From a virus, in IMG/VR virus record IMGVR_UViG_3300030521_000003, positions 1-49,200 of that record: a stretch of 49,200 bases of DNA. The stretch is one strand, 5' to 3'. The number at the start of each line of letters is the position of its first letter. Positions within the stretch are counted from its first letter, which is position 1. Below, piece by piece: positions 7,323-17,203 of the stretch. Under the pieces are notes generated by a model. It saw only the letters and a list, made by a program, of their open reading frames with translations, was not told where the DNA came from and searched no databases. Made by a program: the position numbers and the translations under genes.

Positions 7323-9370
7323 TGGGAACGTTTGGATTTATTGAGCCGAAGAAAAACAAGGAAGTTAAAAACCTTACCTTCCCGCAAAGAATGCTTAAGC
7401 CAATTCACGAACTGCAAAATAATGAATTCGAAGCGTGCATTGGTGACGAAGTAATTCTAGACGTTGAATGTTATCCGAATTACTTTCTTATTTGTATGCT
7501 TCATATCAAGTCGGGCAAGGTTGCCGTATTTGAAAACTCGCCAGTATCGCAAATCGACGGCGTTAAGCTGGCATGGTGTTTGTTCGCATTTAAAATATAC
7601 ACCTTTAACGGTAATCATTATGATATGCCATTAGTTTATATGGCGCTTAAAGGTTACGACTGTCGCTCGCTTAAAGAAGCGTCTAACCTAATCATTGACG
7701 AAAAGATTCGTAACGATGATCTTTTTGAAATGTACAAGATTACCGCGCCGTTCATAAATCATATCGACTTGAAAGAAGTATGCCCGCTTAATGGTAGCCT
7801 GAAGAAGTACGCCGGTCGGCTGCATGCTATTCGTATGCAGGAACTACCCTACGACCCGTACAAAGACCTTAGCGAGGATCAAGCGCTTGAAGTTAAAAAT
7901 TATTGCGTACATGCTGACTGTCAAAATACATTGTTGATCGTTGATAACCTTCGGGAAGAATTGAACCTTCGCGATGAAATGACAAAGAAATACGGCGTAG
8001 ATTTGAGGTCTAAGTCCGACGCGCAAATTGCAGAAGCGGTAATGCGCAAAGAGCTTTCTAAAATACTAGGTAAAGACCCGAAACGCCCAACGTTACCAGA
8101 AGACTATAGTTGTGTTTATAATGACACGGGTATAGTTCGCTTCGAATCAGATTACTTGAACGAAGCTTATCAAAAGATTCTAAGTTCCCGTTTCAAGCTG
8201 GACAAAGGCGGTTCGCCGCAATGGCCGGTAGGTTTAGGCGTACAAGAAAAGAATAAACAGGGTAAGTATGTCTGGACGCTTAAACTTAAAATCGGCCAAA
8301 GCGTTTATAAGTTTGGCATGGGCGGTATTCACAGCAGTGAAAAAAGCATAGCGCACGTTTCCGACGACGAATATATATTACTTGATCGCGACGTTGCGTC
8401 GTATTATCCGCGAATCATCCTTAATCAAAAACTCTTCCCTAAACACCTTGGCCCGCCGTTCCTTTTGGTTTATGACGGCATTGTGGTTGCACGTCTTACC
8501 GCCAAAGAAGCAAAAGACCTTATCGGCGCTAACAGTCTGAAGATTGTTATTAACGGTGGCTTCGGTAAATTCGGCTCTAAATGGTCCATCCTTTATTCGC
8601 CTGACTTGTTGCTACAGGTAACATTGAGCGGCCAGCTATGTCTAGCGATGCTTATTGAAACGTTAGAGCTTAACGGCATTCAAGTTGTGTCGGCTAACAC
8701 AGACGGTATAGTTAGCAAAGTCAAACGTAATGAACGCCTAAAGTTTGAAGCGATCATTAAAGCATGGGAAAAGAAAACTGAGTTCGTAACCGAAGAGACG
8801 GGTTATCAAGCGATCTACAGCAAAGATGTAAACAACTACATTGCAGTTAAATATAAGGAAGATAAGGCCACCGAAAAGCTAAACTTTGGCAAGAACTGGT
8901 TAAACGAAAAGGAAGTATGCAAACTTAAAGGCGCTTACGCCAACCCTTGGCCGGATAAGAAAGCACAAATATTTAGATTTCACGTTAACCCGACTTTCCA
9001 GATTTGTACCGAAGCCATTTGCGCGTTCTTAATGACAGGCACGCCAGTTGCCCACACTATTCGAGCCTGCACCGATATAACCAAGTTCATCGCTGTTCGG
9101 GATGTAAAAGGCGGGGCGCACAAGTCAGGGTTATTTGTGGGCAAATTTATTCGTTGGTATATTTCAACCGAAGTTAAGGGAACTATTAACTATGTTCTGT
9201 CTAACAACAAAGTACCTGAAACGGAAGGCGGTAAGCCATGTATGGATTTACCTTCGACGCTACCCGCTGATATTAATTACGATTGGTATATTAAGCGAGT
9301 CGATACAATGCTGGTTAAGATAGGGCATACAACCCAAGACGAGTTAAGCGGTCAAGGACGGTTCTTTTAG
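7322..9370 (+). CDS. Family B DNA polymerase with proofreading exonuclease
   Basis: A 682-aa replicative polymerase. The exonuclease signature is present: Exo I DVE (47-49), Exo II FNGNHYDMP (about 100), Exo III YCVHADCQNT (about 198). Polymerase motif A is DRDVASYYPRI (355-365), motif B is KIVINGGFGKFGS (about 408-420), and motif C is SANTDGI (about 457-463). Motif C has Asn in place of the first Asp of the usual DTDS; the second, metal-binding Asp is kept. It is short for family B, like other compact phage enzymes. It ends the rightward operon and is followed by a terminator. Confidence 0.9.
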   Translation: MGTFGFIEPKKNKEVKNLTFPQRMLKPIHELQNNEFEACIGDEVILDVECYPNYFLICMLHIKSGKVAVFENSPVSQIDGVKLAWCLFAFKIYTFNGNHYDMPLVYMALKGYDCRSLKEASNLIIDEKIRNDDLFEMYKITAPFINHIDLKEVCPLNGSLKKYAGRLHAIRMQELPYDPYKDLSEDQALEVKNYCVHADCQNTLLIVDNLREELNLRDEMTKKYGVDLRSKSDAQIAEAVMRKELSKILGKDPKRPTLPEDYSCVYNDTGIVRFESDYLNEAYQKILSSRFKLDKGGSPQWPVGLGVQEKNKQGKYVWTLKLKIGQSVYKFGMGGIHSSEKSIAHVSDDEYILLDRDVASYYPRIILNQKLFPKHLGPPFLLVYDGIVVARLTAKEAKDLIGANSLKIVINGGFGKFGSKWSILYSPDLLLQVTLSGQLCLAMLIETLELNGIQVVSANTDGIVSKVKRNERLKFEAIIKAWEKKTEFVTEETGYQAIYSKDVNNYIAVKYKEDKATEKLNFGKNWLNEKEVCKLKGAYANPWPDKKAQIFRFHVNPTFQICTEAICAFLMTGTPVAHTIRACTDITKFIAVRDVKGGAHKSGLFVGKFIRWYISTEVKGTINYVLSNNKVPETEGGKPCMDLPSTLPADINYDWYIKRVDTMLVKIGHTTQDELSGQGRFF

Positions 9371-9375
9371 ACATT

Positions 9376-9404
9376 AAAAAGCCCCATCCTTGGGGCTTAG
9401 TTTT
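9376..9404. terminator. Bidirectional terminator between replication and tail-fibre genes
   Basis: The 8-bp stem AAGCCCCA / TGGGGCTT with loop TCCT has A-rich sequence on its left and TTTT on its right, so it can stop both converging transcripts (polymerase from the left, fibre chaperone from the right). Confidence 0.88.
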
Positions 9405-9795
9405 AAGTCGGTCGCGTTGGCCGCTTAGTGCTGTCGGGGAAGTCCGGCGATTCATGCCATAGACGAACCCCTGTTCGATAAGTAAGCCACTGCTTACGAG
9501 TACCCGGCATTGCATCGTCCGCTTCTTCCTCGATTGCAAGAAGTTGATTAGCGATAATCAACATTTCACCCGTTTGCCATTCGACTTCCGCCTGACGTAG
9601 AACCGAAGGACTAACGCCCCAACCGGGGAATAGCCAAGGTTGATCGGCCCAACTCGGCGCGCTGTCTACTTCGATTGCCCCTTCAGGCTGATTTCCGTTA
9701 TCCCATCCCCCTAAATAGGTTCCAAATGCGTCGATGTAATAACGCATTTGTAGAGCTTGTACGCTTGCTTCAACAGTATCGATAGTTTCTTTCAA
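9403..9795 (-). CDS. Tail fibre assembly protein (Tfa/gp38-like)
   Basis: A 130-aa protein directly downstream of the tail fibre gene, the standard position for a fibre chaperone. The segments IDAFGTYLGGW and PSWADQPWLFPGWGVSP, followed by a helical WQTGEMLIIANQLLAIEEEA and a TRKQWLTYRTGVRLW motif, resemble short tail-fibre assembly proteins of lambda and Mu type. It starts at a TTG that overlaps the fibre stop codon (CTTGA), so translation is coupled. Expected to aid folding or trimerisation of the fibre tip. Confidence 0.7.
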   Translation of the reverse strand: MKETIDTVEASVQALQMRYYIDAFGTYLGGWDNGNQPEGAIEVDSAPSWADQPWLFPGWGVSPSVLRQAEVEWQTGEMLIIANQLLAIEEEADDAMPGTRKQWLTYRTGVRLWHESPDFPDSTKRPTRPT

Positions 9796-11795
9796 GGGTA
9801 AATTCTCATAATGATTTTCCAGCTAGTATTAACCAGCGCTGTAAACGCGCCAGTGGTTTTATGCGGTACAGCGAACACAGTTGCAAATTGCCCGAATCTT
9901 AAAGCAAGGTTGTCAGCATCAACCGCCCAAATTGAGAAACCACGAAACGCAGCACTCGCCAGCGAGCTGTAAAAACCAAGCCCGGCTACTTCGTCGCCAA
10001 CTGCAAAGCCTGCGTCTGCCACTGCGCAAACAAGAGAAAACGAAACATTTGAAGGTACGACGCCTAGGCTATGCGTGAAGGTTAGCGTCCCTGAAGAAGT
10101 TATCGTTTGTTGCGAGCTAACAAATGGCTTGCGCTGCAACGTTGCAATAACCGCATCTTGTGCTGTTACATGCGTAGCTAGGGCGGTAACGTCAACTGTT
10201 CCGGGGTTGCTTGTGCCTGTAGCGCCAACCGTAATCCAAACAACAGTAACGTTAGTACCTCGGGTTTCGGTGCCAGTACGGGCATCAGGGGAACCCGACG
10301 CATCGAAACCGAGGCTTCTACAACTAGCAATAGCCGTCCCTGTTGGGCGGTTCGCTAATGTTGTTGCACCCAGCTTAAACGCGCCCGAAATCACAGCATC
10401 TGGACCAACGGCGCCGACAGCGGGGGTTATCGAAAAATCGCCCGTAATGTTTTGCAGTTGGTCGAGCTGGAACAGACCCGGCGTGCCTGCCGAATTCTTA
10501 CCGTGCCCTCGAAGTACGGCAGCAGCAGGGGTTAGCCCGTCGCTGTATTTGCCGTTAAGGTCGGGCATTCGAAACGTAGTAGAGCCGTTACCTGTTGACG
10601 GTTTGCCGCGCTGCAATGGGTCAGCTAACCATGTAGCGTCTGAAACAGATTGTGAAGAATATAATGTCCAAAGTTCCGGCCACGTCGCACGGTCAACTAG
10701 TTGTCCATTGTTGGCAATAGACCCGCCCGGTATTGACGCTTCAGACAACGGCCATGCAATTAAAGTGCCTACCCATAGTCCACCGCCAGTGCTGCCACTT
10801 GCCCGCGTTACACCTACGCATTTCCAATTGCCGCTACCCAGCGAAACGAACTCTACAACATCCCCCGGCGAAGTTGTAAAGTTAACCCCGTTTGGAAGAA
10901 TCATAGAAGTTGCATTATGGGTTATCGTAAGAATACCCGAAAAAATCAATGTTCTTGTTGCACCACTCGCAACAGTTCCGAAGCTCGTTATACCGGTAGT
11001 ACCTGAAACCGTAATAACGTTAGACGTAGCAAATCCGATGTTAAGTGTGGCGCTAGAACTAAGGGTTGTTATAGGCGAATAGTTAAGTACGCCCGTAAGC
11101 GTTCCGCCACTCTTATCTAGTTTACCCGTGGTAGCCGCTGCAATTGCCGCTGCAAGGTCACTGATAGTTGAGGCAAGCTGTGTCCCGGTGTGATTACCGC
11201 GTGCGAGCAAATACGCATCAGTTTGGTTTGCCGTTGCCCCGGCCTGAATAGCTGCGAGTTTGGCTTTCTGTGCGTCAGTAAAAGCGTTTGTGTCCGGGTT
11301 CGACTCATAAAGCGTTTTAACTTGCGCCGCTGTTAGCGAAGGAGCACTACCGCTAGACACCCATTTTGCGTCGTTAACATCCCAAATATAACGGGTTGCA
11401 TCAGTGCCCACACCTGTATCGACATCCGCATAGTCGCCCGCGACCGGGCTTGCAACTCCCGCTTGCAGCGCAGCCAAGCTGATAAATGTTCCCCGAAAGT
11501 GACTGCCTTGCAAACCCGCAAGTTTAGCTTTCTCAGCGCTTGTAAAATCTTCGCTACTTAGCCCCTTGCCTGCCACCTTGTCAACTTTAGAATTGACTCC
11601 CAAAGTTTCCTTAAGTGGATCAACCGAAATATCGCCGTCAACGTCAGGGGTAAGTAACGCCACTGTTTTGACAAACGACAAATCTTCTACAACTTCGGCT
11701 AACCCTTGGACTTCGGTATTAAGAAAGACAAAGTTATCGTCTACTTCGTCTTTCGTTAACGGCCTATCTAAATTTCGTCTTAGAACAAGTACCAT
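9792..11795 (-). CDS. Tail fibre with phage collar domain
   Basis: A 667-aa fibre. N-terminal region: short repeats of the kind seen in trimeric fibres (FTSAEKAKLAGLQ and FTDAQKAKLAAIQAGATANQ, then GNHTGTQ). The middle is Ser/Thr/Gly-rich beta structure. Residues about 330-430 form a phage tail collar domain (GTLIAWPL...PGGSIANNGQ, FRMPDLNGKYSDG...RGHGKN). The C-terminal part is a compact beta domain probably contacting the receptor. The preceding and following genes are also tail-tip genes. Expected role: host recognition at the cell surface. Confidence 0.88.
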   Translation of the reverse strand: MVLVLRRNLDRPLTKDEVDDNFVFLNTEVQGLAEVVEDLSFVKTVALLTPDVDGDISVDPLKETLGVNSKVDKVAGKGLSSEDFTSAEKAKLAGLQGSHFRGTFISLAALQAGVASPVAGDYADVDTGVGTDATRYIWDVNDAKWVSSGSAPSLTAAQVKTLYESNPDTNAFTDAQKAKLAAIQAGATANQTDAYLLARGNHTGTQLASTISDLAAAIAAATTGKLDKSGGTLTGVLNYSPITTLSSSATLNIGFATSNVITVSGTTGITSFGTVASGATRTLIFSGILTITHNATSMILPNGVNFTTSPGDVVEFVSLGSGNWKCVGVTRASGSTGGGLWVGTLIAWPLSEASIPGGSIANNGQLVDRATWPELWTLYSSQSVSDATWLADPLQRGKPSTGNGSTTFRMPDLNGKYSDGLTPAAAVLRGHGKNSAGTPGLFQLDQLQNITGDFSITPAVGAVGPDAVISGAFKLGATTLANRPTGTAIASCRSLGFDASGSPDARTGTETRGTNVTVVWITVGATGTSNPGTVDVTALATHVTAQDAVIATLQRKPFVSSQQTITSSGTLTFTHSLGVVPSNVSFSLVCAVADAGFAVGDEVAGLGFYSSLASAAFRGFSIWAVDADNLALRFGQFATVFAVPHKTTGAFTALVNTSWKIIMRIYP

Positions 11796-11812
11796 GATTT
11801 TTATCCTGTATT

Positions 11813-12508
11813 TTAAAAGCCCGTGACGTCTAATATCATAAAGTTATAGCCAAGTCTATCGTAACTTATCGTAGGGAGATTTCCTAAAAAAGCTTCCCCG
11901 CCACTTCCGCCGAAATTGTAACTCCAAGAATTGCCCGAACATCTAATTTGTCCGCCGAATATTGTTATCTGCACAACGGGCTGGCCTTGGTCAACAGTCC
12001 GTCGCCGCCATGAATACGGGCGTAGTTGAACAGCAATAGCAATTGACCTACCAGCAGCGACCGAACCCGTTAGCGTGTCCTGTACGGCCATTTGTCCGCT
12101 TCTGACTTGCAAAACTTTCATGTACTTTCGTTCTGAGCTAAAAGCAATGTTTCCTGTAACCCGGTTTCGTATGCGTAGACCGATAGCCCCTGTTTGACCA
12201 ACATTAGAAGGCTTCGGCGTCCCATAAATGTAATAACGAATTGTCGGTATTACCCCGGAAGGACCAATAGCGTATATTCTATAAGTTGTGTCATTAAGCA
12301 TTGTACCCCAGCAATAATAGGTAGGAGTCGATAATGCTAAAACGGGGAAAGATTCGCCCGACGGTATAGAAATATCTCCGAAGTGCCCAACATCGCCCCC
12401 GCCGGTTAAAGTTAGGTTTCCAGTTGCGATTAATTCAAAGTTTCGATAAAACGAATCAATTTGAACAACACTACTTGCCCCTTTTACTCTTAATCCTACG
12501 TTAGCCAT
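11813..12508 (-). CDS. Tail tip-associated structural protein
   Basis: A 231-aa beta-rich protein overlapping the 99-aa gene upstream by one base and preceding the fibre gene. Its N-terminus (VGLRVKGASSVVQIDSFYRNF) has the same pattern as the start of the 99-aa protein (GLIIRDRVSGLETLRVVDRL), suggesting related attachment modules. No catalytic motif. Probably a virion protein decorating the tail tip; I do not recognise the family. Confidence 0.65.
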   Translation of the reverse strand: MANVGLRVKGASSVVQIDSFYRNFELIATGNLTLTGGGDVGHFGDISIPSGESFPVLALSTPTYYCWGTMLNDTTYRIYAIGPSGVIPTIRYYIYGTPKPSNVGQTGAIGLRIRNRVTGNIAFSSERKYMKVLQVRSGQMAVQDTLTGSVAAGRSIAIAVQLRPYSWRRRTVDQGQPVVQITIFGGQIRCSGNSWSYNFGGSGGEAFLGNLPTISYDRLGYNFMILDVTGF

Positions 12509-12807
12509 TAGAAAACCCCATAAGTTGCATAGCAGCTAACAGCGGGCATTTCGGAAGTAGTACCCGGAAATGTCCAAGATATACCCGAGCTGGAAACAAC
12601 GAACACCGGGGCGGTTGTTGGTCTGTTTGTCGCTTGTTCTATAACCCGAGGGACCACCCATCCTTGCGCGGTCGCAAACTCGGGAATACTTATAGAGCCC
12701 GCCCCCGGCCCTGTTTGAAAAGTTCCAAGTATTCGGCCTAGCCTGTCTACTACGCGAAGAGTTTCTAGCCCTGAAACTCTATCGCGAATTATTAGCCCTA
12801 TTGTCAA
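12508..12807 (-). CDS. Small tail tip protein
   Basis: A 99-aa beta-rich protein between the central tail tip protein and the 231-aa tail protein. It starts at a TTG overlapping the upstream TGA (TTGA), implying reinitiation. Its beginning resembles that of the following protein. Probably a minor virion component. Confidence 0.6.
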   Translation of the reverse strand: MTIGLIIRDRVSGLETLRVVDRLGRILGTFQTGPGAGSISIPEFATAQGWVVPRVIEQATNRPTTAPVFVVSSSGISWTFPGTTSEMPAVSCYATYGVF

Positions 12808-15800
12808 CTGAGTAACCCCAATTCTACGACTACGACACCCGTGTCAGTATCTGTCAAGAATAACCCTGTACTGTTTAGCTGTAAACGATAACCTGTTCCG
12901 ACCCCGTTTAATTGTAGGTTTCCGTCCTTCGCCAATCGCCAACCCGATGTATTAGAAACGTAGTTGTCTGACTGAAGATCGCCAACTTTCAGATAATCAA
13001 TCGACCCGTTTTTAATAAACGCGTTTGCGAGATATGTGTTCATGCCTTCGACCGCCCAAGGGCTAAACACGGTCCCCGCGTCGTTAACATTAATAAGGGC
13101 CATGCGATCCGCACGGAAAAGAATCTGTGAAGTGATTACACCTTCGTTATTTTCAACACCGACACCGATACCCGCCATATACGGAACACCGTTAACTGTC
13201 AACTGTGTTTTAATCGTATACATCGCCGCAAGTTCTGACTTAAGGGCTTCAACCTCTACAGAAGCTCCGCCGCCGCTTTCTATTTGTTCTAGAAGTTCGG
13301 TGGCGAGTTGGGTATCTTCAATTTTGCCAACAAGCGCATCTAGCAATAGTTGCCCGTCGCTGTTAGTCACTTGGGTAATAGGAACGGCGCCGTTGTACCA
13401 ATCGCCAATCCGACCGGCTGTATCAATTACGCGAGCCCAATAATAGCGGCGCGCGCCCGGTTCTAAGTTCGTATGGTCATAAGAAGTTGCCGGGTAGGCC
13501 ATCGTCGTTAACTTAGTTGAATCGCCTAAAACGTTAGTAACACCAACGTAGATTTCTAACGTTTTAGCAATCGTATTTGTTTCGGCTGCAAAGGCCCAAT
13601 TAAGGCCGATTGCGAAAAGCTTGGTTGTTGCGGTAAACAAATCAAGACGCGGAGTAGGGAGGCTGGTAGCTTCGATAACGCCGGTCCAAGTTGTCCAAGC
13701 ACCATCCGCCCGCCCAATAGCCCTAACCCGAACTTGCCAGTTACCGGGAGACAGCCGAACAGAAAGTGTGGGCAATGAATTCGTTCCCAAGTTTGCCCAA
13801 TCGCCGTATGTGCCCGCTGTTTGAAGTCTAGCTTGATACTCGTAATAGATTGCGCCGTTGGCCGAAGAAGCAATAATGTTTTGCAAACCTACTTCGGTAG
13901 TATATACAACGTTAACCGTGTTGATAATTGGCGCAGTAGGGATACCCGGCAGGTTTGAACCGGGCGCCTCGGGGGGAATAGTTCCGCCGTTTTCAGCCGT
14001 GTAAACACTTTCCGCATAGTTAATACAGTTAATAGTAACCTGCCCTTGCGCGTTAGGCGCGGCAGACATTACTAATGCTTTCAAACCTTCTTTTTCAGTC
14101 GGCCCGCACTGATAAAAGGTGAATTCGTCGCGAGTGCCGTCACTAATATAAATTGCATTTTTCTCTGCAATTGTAGCCTGAATAATGCAGCCGTATTCGT
14201 CGTTATCTGCGTCTAGTGAGCTATCGATAACCATTGTGTATGGGCCATCTTCCGAACCGTCTTTTTTACGGAAGGCGATAACGTGAAGAAGGTTAGAGGT
14301 AAAGATAACCGGCTCTGTAGTTCTAAGCTTGCCTGTAGTTCGGTCGAAGCTTAGAACCCGTCCAGAATAACCCCATAACGGGACATCGTGACTGATACGA
14401 ATTAAACCATTATACCGGGGAATGAACCCTTCGCTTAGTGTCGAAAAGCTAATAGTTCGTCGGCGGTCACGGTTCGCGGCAACCATACTCATACCTTCAC
14501 GGTATGCTTGTTCCCGGCTTGTACATCCGAACAAAGTTACGTTATACGGATTCAACGCTGTTTCGCCCGGTATCTTGCAGGATACTGTAGCCGGCTTCCA
14601 AGTAACAGGGTCTGTGTATTCAACGATAACGTGGTCCGGGGTATCGATGTCGAAGAAACTGTACGTTGTCTTAAACGAACCCATAACCATATTCGCGGGT
14701 TGGAACATTGCGGTTGGAATGGTTTGTGGTTGATCGCGAACGAAGTCGATAACACCCGCGTAATAGATTGGAACAGTTCTCATGCATCGCAAAACTTTAG
14801 CCAGTGCATCCCAAAGCTGTACTGTACTGTCGAATACCCCGTTAAACTTGTCGCCGCGTGCGTCGGCTGTTTGCGCCAATGCGTAAGCTTTGTTCATGGC
14901 AAACCGGTCTGTTCCAAGACCGCGCCCGTAATCGGTATCACGAAGAATATCTAAAGCAATCCATACCGGATTACCGCCGCTATATTGATACGCGCCCCAT
15001 CCGTTAATCGGGTCCCATTTTTGAACACGGTCCTTGTAAAGAACACTAAACTTCCTAGCAGTTGAAGAGTTAAGCGCAGCGGTCGCCCGCATACGAACAG
15101 CAATCAAAGTACAGTTGCCGTAAGTGTAAGTAGACTGAAGATAAGATTTAAGGCCAACCCATTGCGCGCCATCCGAAGTCCGGTTATCGGCAGCGTCGTT
15201 AGAAATGCGTTGCCCCCGAACTTGATAGCGACCAAGCGGAACCGCTGTTTTAATACTGATAACTTGCGGCTGACGTGTTGCGAATGTAAACACTTGAGTA
15301 AACAATTCAAGCCAAGGGCTTAGCGGTGCGCCCGCATCGTCAACAAGCTGATATTGGAAGTTAAGCGTAACAGATGCAGCAACGGTATTACCGCCATCGT
15401 CAACGCGCCCAATACCTTGGGGGAAAGCGATATCGATTCCAATGTACGCCGCTTCTGTTCCAGAAGGTGCGGTAACAAAAGGCCCAAGTACATTAAAACC
15501 CGGATTGTTAGGAGCTAGCATATCCAGCCCGTTAACCGCATCGCTAGTTACTACGTTGTCAGGAAACAAAGTAACGACTTGATTAGGGTTTATAATTCGA
15601 TATTGAGCATCTGTGAACTGATTAAGATTTGTTTCATCGACGTAGATAGAAACTATCTCGGTAGCCCCTAGCGAAACACAAAATAGTTGGTAAAGATACT
15701 GTTCGTTGCCTGAATACTCGGTGTACGGCTGCGATGCTAAGTCGGGAACCATCCGCGCACTACCGTAACACTTCGGCATAGCCTCAAGCATTCGGGCGGT

Positions 15801-16277
15801 GTTACTTTGGGCGCTAAGGCTATACGTTGGGCTTGTGCTTTCCCCCGAACTAGACGAAGAAGATGCAGTAGGTGGCGGGATAGCCCCCGTCATCAAGCTG
15901 AGAACTGCGAAGGCGCCAATGCCGACAGCGGCAGTCGCTACCAAACTAAGACCGAAAGTAAAATAAGCCGCCACCGCGATTAGAATAGCGCCAATAATAC
16001 TCTTGATGTTTGAGCCCCCGCCCCCGCCTTTAGGCAAGTATGCGATTTGAATAACATCATCTTCGGCTAAAACCAAGTTCCAATCCTTGGAAAGCAACGC
16101 AACGCCATTATGCATAACAACGTAGCAACCAAGACGGTAAAAGCCATCTTCTGAAAAAGATACAAGCGAAGCATTTTCCAAAACTTGAAAAACAGTTAAC
16201 CCGTGGTCGATTTCCTTTTCGATTACGTTTAAGTTTGGGCGATACGGGTTAGTGTGAATTAACAAGCTAGTGGACAT
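12804..16277 (-). CDS. Central tail tip / host specificity protein (lambda J, TipJ-like)
   Basis: A 1157-aa protein. Residues 1-85 form a ubiquitin-like head (LTVFQVLENA...AEDDVIQIAYLPKGGGGG) followed by a strongly hydrophobic stretch at about 93-130, as in proteins that fuse a lambda gpI-like domain to gpJ. The middle contains the typical tip-attachment segments (ARMLEAMPKCYGSARMVPDL, GYSGRVLSF), then fibronectin-type strands around residues 770-960 and a DUF1983-like C-terminus with ITSQILFRADRMALIN. It forms the tail tip hub and contributes to receptor binding and DNA injection. It follows the NlpC/P60-type gene, as in lambda. Confidence 0.9.
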   Translation of the reverse strand: MSTSLLIHTNPYRPNLNVIEKEIDHGLTVFQVLENASLVSFSEDGFYRLGCYVVMHNGVALLSKDWNLVLAEDDVIQIAYLPKGGGGGSNIKSIIGAILIAVAAYFTFGLSLVATAAVGIGAFAVLSLMTGAIPPPTASSSSSSGESTSPTYSLSAQSNTARMLEAMPKCYGSARMVPDLASQPYTEYSGNEQYLYQLFCVSLGATEIVSIYVDETNLNQFTDAQYRIINPNQVVTLFPDNVVTSDAVNGLDMLAPNNPGFNVLGPFVTAPSGTEAAYIGIDIAFPQGIGRVDDGGNTVAASVTLNFQYQLVDDAGAPLSPWLELFTQVFTFATRQPQVISIKTAVPLGRYQVRGQRISNDAADNRTSDGAQWVGLKSYLQSTYTYGNCTLIAVRMRATAALNSSTARKFSVLYKDRVQKWDPINGWGAYQYSGGNPVWIALDILRDTDYGRGLGTDRFAMNKAYALAQTADARGDKFNGVFDSTVQLWDALAKVLRCMRTVPIYYAGVIDFVRDQPQTIPTAMFQPANMVMGSFKTTYSFFDIDTPDHVIVEYTDPVTWKPATVSCKIPGETALNPYNVTLFGCTSREQAYREGMSMVAANRDRRRTISFSTLSEGFIPRYNGLIRISHDVPLWGYSGRVLSFDRTTGKLRTTEPVIFTSNLLHVIAFRKKDGSEDGPYTMVIDSSLDADNDEYGCIIQATIAEKNAIYISDGTRDEFTFYQCGPTEKEGLKALVMSAAPNAQGQVTINCINYAESVYTAENGGTIPPEAPGSNLPGIPTAPIINTVNVVYTTEVGLQNIIASSANGAIYYEYQARLQTAGTYGDWANLGTNSLPTLSVRLSPGNWQVRVRAIGRADGAWTTWTGVIEATSLPTPRLDLFTATTKLFAIGLNWAFAAETNTIAKTLEIYVGVTNVLGDSTKLTTMAYPATSYDHTNLEPGARRYYWARVIDTAGRIGDWYNGAVPITQVTNSDGQLLLDALVGKIEDTQLATELLEQIESGGGASVEVEALKSELAAMYTIKTQLTVNGVPYMAGIGVGVENNEGVITSQILFRADRMALINVNDAGTVFSPWAVEGMNTYLANAFIKNGSIDYLKVGDLQSDNYVSNTSGWRLAKDGNLQLNGVGTGYRLQLNSTGLFLTDTDTGVVVVELGLLS

Positions 16278-16668
16278 TGTTTAACCTATAGTATTTAACT
16301 CGGCCAAAGCCGTGATAGTTTAAATCGACGCAAGGAGTAAAGACTACGCCGATTCCTTCCAGTGCGTGAAGTATGCCACCGCCATCGAAGTCTAGATAGA
16401 TACCAACATGAGGATTCTTACCGGGGCGCATTAAAGCACCGTCACCATGTACCGGGTTTTCTACAATTGCCCACACTTTAGCCTCAACGCGATCTTTAAA
16501 CATCCGCTGACAACGTTCGGCGTCCCCTATTGGGGCAATTGGTAAATCGGTATTGAAATATGTTTTCTGAATATGATGTAAAAGACCCCAACAATTATAA
16601 CTGTCGGGGCCGAAAGAGCCCTCTTTGTAGGGTATGCCTAAATAAGCTTCGACTTCTTCTAAGATCAT
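16267..16668 (-). CDS. NlpC/P60-type tail peptidase (lambda K-like)
   Basis: A 133-aa protein with the catalytic Cys26 in YNCWGLL and His87 in NPHVGIYLD, the pattern of small NlpC/P60 peptidoglycan peptidases of phage tails. It starts at an ATGA overlap with the previous gene and overlaps the tip protein gene by 11 bases. Expected role: local cell-wall cleavage during DNA entry or tail-tip maturation. An exact copy of the genome-wide 10-mer lies at 16468-16477, in the codons for KVWA. Confidence 0.83.
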   Translation of the reverse strand: MILEEVEAYLGIPYKEGSFGPDSYNCWGLLHHIQKTYFNTDLPIAPIGDAERCQRMFKDRVEAKVWAIVENPVHGDGALMRPGKNPHVGIYLDFDGGGILHALEGIGVVFTPCVDLNYHGFGRVKYYRLNNVH

Positions 16669-17198
16669 CGCTGTAGCCCCGGAAAGCGTTCCGGCGTGTA
16701 CTTCTTACCCGGAAACGGCCAGTTGTGTACATCGCTAAGCGTAGCTGTTCCCGTAATTTGCATAGTCGAAGCATCGGCAGAACTAAGGGTCATTGTAACG
16801 ACAGGATCAATCTGGGGACCGCTCAAGTCACTTTGTAAGTAGTTGCGATAGATAAGCGTAATTGGAGTAGTCTGTGCTATTGCCAGTTCAAGATAACGGG
16901 TAACTAAACGACTTACGTTCGAAATACTAAACTGAAGTGTTGGTACTTGGTCTTCTGCATAACCCGGCTGCGTAAAATCGAACGGCACCGGCAAAAAGTC
17001 AACATACTGACCGCCATCGAGCGGCGCCGATGGTTCTAAACAGAACTGCCAAGTTTGTGTGTCTCGCACCACGCGTACCGCCGTTCTAACGCCAAATTCA
17101 TCGACAAACAACGGGTGATGAAATTCAAGTGTATCAAACACCATTTCGTCAATTGGTTGGGACGCGTAAGCCTCTTCGATAGCTTTACTTGTTGTCAT
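16665..17198 (-). CDS. Minor tail protein, DUF1833-like
   Basis: A 177-aa beta-rich protein whose start (SKAIEEAYAS...MVFDTLEFHHPLF) and ending (DVHNWPFPGKKYTPERFPGL) match the DUF1833 family that sits between the distal tail protein and the NlpC/P60 protein in many siphophages. It corresponds positionally to lambda gpL-type tip components. Stop and next start overlap. Confidence 0.82.
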   Translation of the reverse strand: MTTSKAIEEAYASQPIDEMVFDTLEFHHPLFVDEFGVRTAVRVVRDTQTWQFCLEPSAPLDGGQYVDFLPVPFDFTQPGYAEDQVPTLQFSISNVSRLVTRYLELAIAQTTPITLIYRNYLQSDLSGPQIDPVVTMTLSSADASTMQITGTATLSDVHNWPFPGKKYTPERFPGLQR

Positions 17199-17203
17199 AT
17201 CAT

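Noticed and set aside
10075-11082. 335-aa open frame on the plus strand antisense to the tail fibre
   Set aside because: The minus frame encodes a clear fibre with collar domain; the antisense frame is Val/Pro-rich with no domain, promoter or ribosome site.
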